DNA of 5,268 bases from Anaerolineales bacterium (GTDB taxonomy: Bacteria; Chloroflexota; Anaerolineae; Anaerolineales; DRMV01), in NCBI GenBank assembly GCA_015491595.1, contig WFVP01000423.1, forward strand, positions 1-5,268, given 5' to 3'. The notes under the pieces were generated by a model. That model was given only the letters and a program-made list of their open reading frames with translations, had not been told where the DNA came from and searched no databases. Below are positions 1 to 4,284 of the stretch, piece after piece. The stretch's first letter is position 1. Every line of letters starts with the position of its first letter. Both the position numbers and the translations under genes were made by a program.

Positions 1-837
1 GGCACCATCACAGGCGTGGCCCGGTACCTCAAAGAACGCAACCCGAACATTCGCATCGTTGGCGTGGACCCCGAAGGCTCCATCCTCAAGGAAGCCTGGG
101 AACACGGCGGCCAGATTCCCCCCGGTGTAGAAGCCCGGCCTTACAAGGTGGAGGGAATTGGCGAAGACTTCATCCCCTCGACCCTGGACCTCTCCCTGGT
201 GGACGAGGTCATTCGGGTGGACGACCGGGAGTCCTTCCTCATGGCCCGGCGTTTGGTACGAGAGGAGGGCATCTTCGTGGGCGGCTCCTCGGGCTCGGCC
301 ATGGCGGCCGCGTTGAAGTACGCTCAGGACCTGGGCCCGGACCGACTGGTCGTGGTGCTCTTCCCGGATACCGGGGCCCGTTATCTCTCCAAGATTTTCA
401 ACGATGCCTGGATGCGGGAACACGGCTTCCTCGAGGCCGACTGGCGCGAAATGACCTTGCGGGAATTGCTCCAGCAGAAGGACATTCAGGGGCTCATCGC
501 CGCGCGGCCCGAAGAACCCATTCGCGATGTGGTCGCACGCATGCGGGAGTACGACATCTCCCAGATGCCTGTTCTGGGGGAAGGTGACCGCGTCCTGGGC
601 ATGGTCTACGAGACGGACCTGCTGCGCTGCCTGGCCACCCAGGGCTGCACCCCTTACCAGCCCGTGCGGGAAGCCATGACCGAAGTACCCCCCAGCCTGG
701 CCGCGGAGAGCACGGTGGAAGAGGCCCTACCCTATTTGCTGCAGGGCCAGGTGCTCCTGGTCACCGATGCCGGCAAACCCATCGGCCTGCTTACGAAAAT
801 CGACGTGCTGGACTTCATCAACCGGTTCGGAGGATGA
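1..837 (+). CDS. cbs: Cystathionine beta-synthase, PLP-dependent with C-terminal CBS-domain pair (5' end cut off by window)
   Basis: The frame is open from base 1 and ends at TGA 835-837, giving 278 residues. The first visible residues, GTITG, are the end of the Gly-rich loop that holds the PLP phosphate in fold-type II enzymes. GGSSGS (about residues 94-99) and the stretch FPDTGARYLSKIFNDAW (about 121-137) are typical of cystathionine beta-synthases and related cysteine synthases. Residues from about 160 to the end form two CBS repeats, with REYDISQMPVLGEGDRVLGM in the first and LLVTDAGKPIGLLTKIDVLDFI in the second. The family condenses serine or an activated serine with homocysteine or sulfide in the cytosol, and the CBS pair usually binds adenosyl ligands. 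Full-length relatives have about 450-460 residues, so roughly 180 N-terminal residues, including the PLP lysine, lie outside the window. An O-acetylserine-dependent CBS or a cysteine synthase with CBS domains cannot be excluded. The GTG at position 16 is an internal codon, not the start. Confidence 0.9.
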   Translation, partial: GTITGVARYLKERNPNIRIVGVDPEGSILKEAWEHGGQIPPGVEARPYKVEGIGEDFIPSTLDLSLVDEVIRVDDRESFLMARRLVREEGIFVGGSSGSAMAAALKYAQDLGPDRLVVVLFPDTGARYLSKIFNDAWMREHGFLEADWREMTLRELLQQKDIQGLIAARPEEPIRDVVARMREYDISQMPVLGEGDRVLGMVYETDLLRCLATQGCTPYQPVREAMTEVPPSLAAESTVEEALPYLLQGQVLLVTDAGKPIGLLTKIDVLDFINRFGG

Positions 838-838
838 A

Positions 839-873
839 GGGAGGCTGCGGCGGTCAGGTCGCCGCAGCCTTCC
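839..873. terminator. GC-rich hairpin between convergent genes, possible bidirectional terminator
   Basis: One base after the cbs stop codon, arms 839-852 and 860-873 form a 14-bp stem with one G-U wobble and a 7-base loop (853-859). The ten innermost pairs, GGCTGCGGCG with CGCCGCAGCC, are perfect. No T-run follows on either strand, so this is not a canonical intrinsic terminator. Its place between the tail-to-tail genes cbs and fetB suggests a U-less terminator or an mRNA 3'-end protecting structure that could serve both transcripts. The remaining bases to 919 show no other clear element. Confidence 0.55.
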
Positions 874-919
874 CGCCCCACGCCGTCGCCGTCCTCGCGG
901 CTTGCGCCAGGGCACCGGG

Positions 920-1645
920 TCATCCGTTCCCGTGCAGTGCGAAAATCTCCTTCCACACCCCCTGGGAAAGCCACAGGAACCCCCAGACGCTCAGGCCAAT
1001 GGCGGAGAAAATCATGAGCATAACCATGATTTGGTACCGCACGGCAATGAGGGGCGAGACCCCGGCCAGAATCTGCCCCGTCATCATGCCAGGGAGGGAA
1101 ACCAAACCCACGGACAACAGCGCGTTGGTGATGGGGATGAGGGCGGTGTTCAGGGCCACCCCTCGGGCCGGCAGCCAGGGTGTTCCCCGCTCCAGTTCCA
1201 CCTGGAGCCGGTCCGCGGCCAGACTGATGCCGTTCATGACGTTGGCGAAAATCATGCCGCCCAGAGGGATGACCGTTTGGGGATGATACCAGGGCCGCGC
1301 GCCCAAGACGCCCTGGGTGACCAGGAGAAGAATGCTCCCACCTCCTAACACCAAGGCCAGCAGGGCATGGCCGTACATGCGCCGTCGGTACGCGGGCACG
1401 GTGCGCAGGGAAATCCACGCCGCGACCGTCGTCATGACCACCATGACCCCCAGGATGGGCCACGCGGATTCCGCGAGGAACAAGTACACCAAAACGTAGC
1501 CCACCAGGAGCAACTGGACCACCATGCGACCCAGGGCCCACAGATAGCCCTTGGTGGGAACGTGGTGGTACAGCATCAAGCCAATGACCATGGCGGTGGG
1601 CACCAACATCAAGGCCAAACGCGGCAAAGGGATGAGTACAGCCAT
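920..1645 (-). CDS. fetB: FetB/UPF0014-family ABC transporter permease
   Basis: A 241-residue, strongly hydrophobic protein with about six to seven membrane segments (roughly residues 8-26, 38-58, 62-80, 94-113, 120-140, 165-185 and 200-226). Hallmarks of the UPF0014/FetB family are PLGGMIFANVMN (about 127-138) and the signature GLVSLPGMMTGQILAG followed by AVRYQIMVMLM (about 180-211). E. coli FetB works with the ATPase FetA in iron export and oxidative-stress tolerance; plant STAR2 relatives act in aluminium tolerance. The substrate here cannot be told from sequence. The start ATG (1643-1645) is preceded by GGAGG (complement of 1651-1655) at good spacing. No ATPase gene is adjacent: the downstream neighbour is the convergent cbs gene and the upstream one is tyrA, separated by a terminator. 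The cytoplasmic stretch at about residues 141-167 looks shorter than in E. coli FetB (see findings). Family assignment is firm; iron specificity is inferred. Confidence 0.9.
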   Translation of the reverse strand: MAVLIPLPRLALMLVPTAMVIGLMLYHHVPTKGYLWALGRMVVQLLLVGYVLVYLFLAESAWPILGVMVVMTTVAAWISLRTVPAYRRRMYGHALLALVLGGGSILLLVTQGVLGARPWYHPQTVIPLGGMIFANVMNGISLAADRLQVELERGTPWLPARGVALNTALIPITNALLSVGLVSLPGMMTGQILAGVSPLIAVRYQIMVMLMIFSAIGLSVWGFLWLSQGVWKEIFALHGNG

Positions 1646-1658
1646 GAACGCCTCCGGG

Positions 1659-1698
1659 AAAACAAAAATCGGTGCGGCCCAGGTACCGCACCGATTTT
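1659..1698 (-). terminator. Intrinsic terminator of the aroH-DAHP synthase-tyrA operon
   Basis: On the minus strand, AAAATCGGTGCGG (1698-1686) and CCGCACCGATTTT (1677-1665) form a perfect 13-bp stem around an 8-base loop (1685-1678). The 3' arm runs into a T-rich tail, TTTTTGTTTT (1668-1659). The tyrA stop codon TAA (1699-1697) overlaps the base of the 5' arm, so termination comes immediately after tyrA. The tail ends only a few bases before the fetB ribosome binding site. Confidence 0.9.
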
Positions 1699-2557
1699 AC
1701 CGAAACCACGCCCAATACCTCTGGGCAACGTTTTGCAGGAGCCTTTGCAAGTCCTTTTCCCTTTCCTTCTCTAAGGTCCGACGGACTTCCCAGAGCGCGT
1801 CCTGGAGGGCGTCCAGGGCCTCCAGAACGGCATCCAGGTTGGTCATCAGGATATCCAGCATCATACGAGGGGAAGAACCGGCCAAACGCACGGTGGAGGC
1901 GAAGCCCGGTCCCATCACGTCCCGGGTTTCGGGCGGTACGGCTAAGGCCAGAGCCGCGCTCAGGAGGTACGGCATGTGACTGGTATAGGCCACCAGACGG
2001 TCATGGGCTTCGGGCTCCATCCACAAGGGGAAGGCTCCCACCACGTAGGCCAGGGCCTGGGCGAAGGCACGCGCCCGGGGCGAGGTACGAGGTAACGGAG
2101 TGAAGATGAACGGCCGTTCCCGGAACAGATGCGGGTCGGCGTGGGCCAGGCCGGCTTCCGTTTTACCCGCCAGGGGATGTCCCCCAATAGGGTCGAAGCG
2201 GGGCGGCAGGGCGGCCATGGCCTGGCAAATGGCGGTTTTCGTGGAGCCCACATCCACCACGATGGCGGGATGGGCAATCCACTGAGGAAGGCGTTGCAAA
2301 AGGTCCAGGATAGCCCGCACCGGCGCGGCCAGCAGAATCACCTGGGCATGGCGCACCGCGTCCTCTGGGTGTGGGGTGACCAGGTCGCCCAGGTTCCAGG
2401 TATGGGCCAGGGCGCGAGCTTCCGGGTCGGGGTCCGCGAGATAAAGGGCTCGGACGTGTTCCCGCAAGGCCAGAGCCAGCGAGCCCCCGATGAGGCCGGT
2501 GCCCAGGATGGCGATTCGGGTTTCCCGCAGGGGAAAATCACCGAAATCACCTTCCAT
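1697..2557 (-). CDS. tyrA: Prephenate dehydrogenase (tyrosine biosynthesis)
   Basis: A 286-residue monofunctional TyrA that oxidatively decarboxylates prephenate to 4-hydroxyphenylpyruvate in the cytosol. A Rossmann domain opens with GTGLIGGS (residues 19-26). An acidic residue after the second strand (LADPD, Asp42) favours NAD over NADP. Family motifs follow: DVGSTK (Ser105), GGHPLAG (His127), TSHMPYLL (His194) and [10 protein letters not shown] (Arg224). These match the substrate-binding and catalytic Ser, His, His and Arg of the Aquifex enzyme. The C-terminal part is the helical dimerisation domain. No ACT or chorismate mutase domain is fused, in keeping with the separate aroH upstream. 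The reading frame is open for another 60 codons upstream, but that stretch lies inside the DAHP synthase gene and has no TyrA homology. ATG 2557-2555 is chosen because GGAGG (complement of 2566-2570) lies 8 bases before it. It overlaps the preceding gene by 11 bases, implying translational coupling. Confidence 0.95.
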   Translation of the reverse strand: MEGDFGDFPLRETRIAILGTGLIGGSLALALREHVRALYLADPDPEARALAHTWNLGDLVTPHPEDAVRHAQVILLAAPVRAILDLLQRLPQWIAHPAIVVDVGSTKTAICQAMAALPPRFDPIGGHPLAGKTEAGLAHADPHLFRERPFIFTPLPRTSPRARAFAQALAYVVGAFPLWMEPEAHDRLVAYTSHMPYLLSAALALAVPPETRDVMGPGFASTVRLAGSSPRMMLDILMTNLDAVLEALDALQDALWEVRRTLEKEREKDLQRLLQNVAQRYWAWFR

Positions 2558-3599
2558 TGGGACCACCTCCCGCGGGTACCAAAGCCGCCTGCACTTCCCG
2601 CACAATCTGGGCGATGGCCCGCACTTCCCGAACCATTTGCGCGAAACGTTCCGGTTTGAGGGACTGCCCGCCGTCGGACAGGGCTTCCTCAGGGCGAGGA
2701 TGGACCTCCACGATGAGACCATCTGCGCCGGCGGCAATGGCCGCGCGCGCGATGGGCGTGACGTACTCCCAATGCCCGGTGCTGTGACTGGGGTCCAGAA
2801 TGACCGGGAGATGGGTGGCCCGCTTGAGCACAGGGATGGCGTTGATGTCCGTGGTGTTCCGGGTGCTGGTCTCGAAGGTGCGGATGCCCCGTTCGCACAT
2901 CACCACCTGCCAGTTGCCTTCGCTCAAGATGTATTCGGCAGCCAGCAACCACTCGGTGACCGTGGCACCCATCCCACGTTTGAGGAGGATGGGTTTGCCC
3001 ATGCGACCCGCGGCTTTAAGTAGGGGGTAATTTTGCATGTTGCGGGCACCGATTTGGAGCATATCCGCGTACCGGGCCACCAGGGGGACCTGTTCCGGCG
3101 CCATCACTTCGGTCACTACGGGCAGGCCCGTGACCTCCCGGGCTTCGGCCAGGTATTCCAGGCCCTTCTCGCCCAACCCCTGGAAGGAATAAGGCGAGGT
3201 GCGAGGCTTGAAGGCACCGCCCCGCAGCATTTGGGCGCCCGCTTCCTTCACCGCGTGGGCCGTCTCCAGGAGTTGCGAGCGGCTCTCCACCGAACAGGGG
3301 CCGGCGATGATGACGATGTCCGTACCACCAAAGGTGACCGGACCCACCCGCACCAACGTGTTCTCAGGATGGAACTCCCGTGAAGTGAGTTTGTAAGGCC
3401 GTGAAATCGGCACCACGTCATCCACTCCCGGAAGATGACGGAACACACCCGGCTCCACGCGTCGCGCCTCCCCAACAACGCCAATGACGATGCGTTCCTT
3501 GCCCCGGGATACGTGGGGGGTCAACCCCAACTCCCTCACCCGGGCGACGACGAGCTGCACCTGGTCTTCGGTGGTGTCGGGCTTCAGGATAATCATCAT
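2547..3599 (-). CDS. aroF: 3-deoxy-7-phosphoheptulonate (DAHP) synthase, type I-beta with N-terminal ferredoxin-like domain
   Basis: A 350-residue enzyme for the first shikimate-pathway step, condensing phosphoenolpyruvate and erythrose 4-phosphate. Residues 1 to about 70 form the ferredoxin/ACT-like regulatory domain seen in Thermotoga maritima DAHP synthase, where Tyr and Phe inhibit. The barrel follows with [10 protein letters not shown] (about 97-106), [17 protein letters not shown] (127-143), [51 protein letters not shown] and [18 protein letters not shown]. Cys102, His272, Glu298 and Asp309 fall at the same numbers as the metal ligands I recall for T. maritima. Start ATG 3599-3597 has GGAGG (complement of 3606-3610) 6 bases upstream; a second ATG follows directly. 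The start overlaps the aroH stop as ATGA. The open frame extends 138 codons further upstream in the shadow of aroH, without homology. The protein is about 12 residues longer than the T. maritima one, at the C-terminus. The symbol aroF follows common usage for this class. Confidence 0.96.
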   Translation of the reverse strand: MMIILKPDTTEDQVQLVVARVRELGLTPHVSRGKERIVIGVVGEARRVEPGVFRHLPGVDDVVPISRPYKLTSREFHPENTLVRVGPVTFGGTDIVIIAGPCSVESRSQLLETAHAVKEAGAQMLRGGAFKPRTSPYSFQGLGEKGLEYLAEAREVTGLPVVTEVMAPEQVPLVARYADMLQIGARNMQNYPLLKAAGRMGKPILLKRGMGATVTEWLLAAEYILSEGNWQVVMCERGIRTFETSTRNTTDINAIPVLKRATHLPVILDPSHSTGHWEYVTPIARAAIAAGADGLIVEVHPRPEEALSDGGQSLKPERFAQMVREVRAIAQIVREVQAALVPAGGGPNGR

Positions 3600-4006
3600 A
3601 CCGCACCTCCTACAGAGGAGTATAGGGTTTGGATGGGACCGGCACCGTTCAAATCCGGGCGCAATCGGGCGGCTTCGCCCAGATACACGTGACGAATGGC
3701 CTCTTGCGGAAGGTTTGTGTTCCAGAGAATGAGCACCCGCACCACCCGGGGCATCCCATGGGGTACCGGGACCTCCTGAGCCGAAAGCAAGGGCACCTGG
3801 GTCCAGCCCATCTGGCGGGCCGCGTAGGCCGGGTACGCGGCGTTGAGGTCCGGGGTCAGGGTGAAGAAGACCGCGGCGATGTCTCGGAGTTCCAGGGTGG
3901 GGTTGGCCTGGCAAATGGCCTCCAAAAGTTGCCGGGTAGCGCCCAGAATGGCTTCTTCGGTATTCTCGGGGACGGTACTGGCGCCGCGGATGCCCCGCAT
4001 GGCCAT
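3596..4006 (-). CDS. aroH: Chorismate mutase, AroH class
   Basis: A 136-residue monofunctional AroH-fold enzyme that rearranges chorismate to prephenate, feeding tyrA two genes downstream. The N-terminus [12 protein letters not shown] and the blocks [30 protein letters not shown] and [11 protein letters not shown], then [15 protein letters not shown], are diagnostic. Active-site residues of the Bacillus subtilis enzyme are present: Arg7, Arg64 (for Arg63), Glu78, Arg90 and Tyr108. The B. subtilis Cys75 is Ser here, as I recall for Thermus-type AroH, and Lys60 is replaced by Tyr61; both sites vary in the family. Start ATG 4006-4004 follows AGGAGGTGA (complement of 4010-4018), with GGAGG 6 bases before the ATG. 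The last about 16 residues extend past the usual end and overlie the DAHP synthase ribosome binding site. This is the first structural gene of the operon, behind a leader of about 200 bases with an attenuator. Confidence 0.96.
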   Translation of the reverse strand: MAMRGIRGASTVPENTEEAILGATRQLLEAICQANPTLELRDIAAVFFTLTPDLNAAYPAYAARQMGWTQVPLLSAQEVPVPHGMPRVVRVLILWNTNLPQEAIRHVYLGEAARLRPDLNGAGPIQTLYSSVGGAV

Positions 4007-4046
4007 GGTTCACCTCCTACGCCTAATAGGACCTCGACAGGTTCCG

Positions 4047-4086
4047 AAAAAGAGAACGTGCGAGGCCCGTCGGACCTCGCACGTTC
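4047..4086 (-). terminator. Leader terminator (attenuator) upstream of aroH
   Basis: On the minus strand, GAACGTGCGAGG (4086-4075) and CCTCGCACGTTC (4065-4054) are a perfect 12-bp stem. The loop TCCGACGGG can add three more pairs (one G-U), leaving a 3-base loop. The tail TCTTTTT (4053-4047) follows at once. This is a complete intrinsic terminator between the operon promoter and the aroH start codon, about 40 bases before the ATG. Full-length expression therefore requires readthrough or antitermination. Confidence 0.9.
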
Positions 4087-4140
4087 GGCTTCCCCGGAGG
4101 GAGGTGCGCGAAAAGGCCGCGGGCCTATGGGTGCCCCCGG
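4063..4140 (-). promoter_or_regulatory. Alternative leader RNA pairings (1:2 hairpin versus 2:3 antiterminator)
   Basis: Segment 1, CCGGGGGC (4140-4133), overlaps the last codons of the leader peptide. It can pair with segment 2, GCCCGCGG (4124-4117), as seven base pairs and one G-G mismatch around an 8-base loop that contains part of the stop codon. Segment 2 can instead use AGGCCCG (4126-4120) to pair perfectly over 7 bp with CGGGCCT (4069-4063), which is the terminator loop plus the start of its 3' arm. The second pairing would cross the terminator stem, so the two exclude each other unless a pseudoknot forms. A further weaker hairpin, GGCCTTTTC (4118-4110) with GGGAAGCC (4094-4087), can sit between them. 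Pairings were found by eye; no energies were computed. Confidence 0.5.
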
Positions 4141-4181
4141 CGGAAATAAAAGTAAAAGCCAAACCACAAAAACGAAACCAT
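4125..4181 (-). CDS. Aromatic-residue-rich leader peptide of the aroH operon (attenuation peptide)
   Basis: An 18-codon ORF, ATG 4181-4179 to TAG 4127-4125, encodes MVSFLWFGFYFYFRRGHP. Residues 4-13 contain five Phe, two Tyr and one Trp. Four of the five Phe codons are TTT. GGGGAG (4195-4190) lies 8 bases upstream as a ribosome binding site, and the promoter's expected start point is about 24 bases before the ATG. The ORF ends next to the RNA segments that can rearrange, ahead of the terminator. The peptide itself probably has no function; its translation would report the supply of charged tRNA(Phe), tRNA(Tyr) and perhaps tRNA(Trp) for a pathway making exactly these amino acids, as with the E. 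coli pheL and trpL leaders. The ORF, its composition and the flanking elements are seen directly; the regulatory role is inferred. Another open frame over the same T-rich stretch does not stop before aroH and lacks a ribosome binding site. Confidence 0.82.
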   Translation of the reverse strand: MVSFLWFGFYFYFRRGHP

Positions 4182-4211
4182 CACGCACACTCCCCATCAC
4201 GGGTGACACTC

Positions 4212-4241
4212 ATTATACTGAGGGGCAGGAAGCCATGTCAA
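4212..4241 (-). promoter_or_regulatory. Sigma70-type promoter of the aroH-DAHP synthase-tyrA operon
   Basis: The minus strand carries a perfect -35 box TTGACA (4241-4236), an 18-base spacer and a perfect -10 box TATAAT (4217-4212). Transcription should start near 4205, giving a leader of about 200 bases before the aroH ATG. Such a strong core promoter fits control exerted after initiation, by the attenuator. Confidence 0.9.
4214..4219 (+). promoter_or_regulatory. Possible -10 element for the divergent polX gene
   Basis: TATACT (five of six matches to TATAAT) reads on the plus strand and overlaps the -10 box of the operon promoter on the other strand. It lies about 65 bases upstream of the polX ATG. 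No recognisable -35 box sits 16-18 bases before it and there is no TG extension, so the call is weak. I see no better polX promoter in 4020-4284. Confidence 0.3.
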
Positions 4242-4269
4242 GGTTTTCGTCCCAGCCGGGGACGAAACC
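4242..4269. repeat. Inverted repeat between the operon -35 box and the polX ribosome binding site
   Basis: GGTTTTCGTCCC (4242-4253) and GGGACGAAACC (4259-4269) form an 11-bp stem with one bulged T and the 5-base loop AGCCG. It directly abuts the operon -35 box (4236-4241). It could be a protein-binding operator on DNA, or a hairpin in the polX 5' untranslated RNA just before AGGAGG (4274-4279). The sequence alone does not decide between these. Confidence 0.5.
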
Positions 4270-4284
4270 GGTGAGGAGGGGCGC

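Noticed and set aside
732..1715. 327-codon minus-strand frame overlapping fetB, and other long plus-strand frames over fetB and the aro operon
   Set aside because: They have low-complexity Gly/Pro/Arg/His-rich translations typical of GC-rich shadow frames. The frames kept carry clear family motifs and ribosome binding sites.
1775..1785. GGTCCGACGG shared between the tyrA 3' region (plus strand) and the leader terminator loop (minus strand)
   Set aside because: Several 10-base matches are expected by chance in a window of this size, and no extended pairing or spacing pattern supports a function.
2583..2642. Apparent 10-residue tandem duplication ([20 protein letters not shown]) near the DAHP synthase C-terminus
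   Set aside because: The DNA copies are well diverged, and C-terminal helices of this family often have Arg/Glu/Ala/Val-rich heptad-like sequence, so a recent duplication is not supported.
2558..2737. 60-codon upstream extension of tyrA
   Set aside because: It lies within the DAHP synthase coding region, has no TyrA features, and ATG 2557 has its own ribosome binding site directly ahead of the Rossmann domain.
3600..4013. N-terminal extension of 138 codons on the DAHP synthase frame
   Set aside because: It is the shadow of aroH in another frame, has no homology to DAHP synthases, and a strong ribosome binding site sits just before ATG 3599.
4099..4129. GGAGGGAGGTG on the plus strand as a ribosome binding site for a small gene starting near 4128
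   Set aside because: The spacing to ATG 4128 is too long, the frame gives a Lys/Thr-rich translation without family features, and it runs into polX out of frame. The motif is the complement of leader RNA segments.
4006..4205. T-box riboswitch or TRAP-type control of the aro leader
   Set aside because: I found no T-box consensus (AGGGTGG...ACCGCGG-like) before the terminator and no run of spaced GAG/TAG triplets. A short aromatic-rich ORF explains the leader better.
3856..4209. Long minus-strand frame over the leader reading VRDGFVFVVWLLLLFPP
   Set aside because: It has no ribosome binding site near its GTG or ATG, runs without a stop through the terminator and into aroH out of frame, and resembles no protein. 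Its hydrophobic look comes from the same T-rich codons as the leader peptide.
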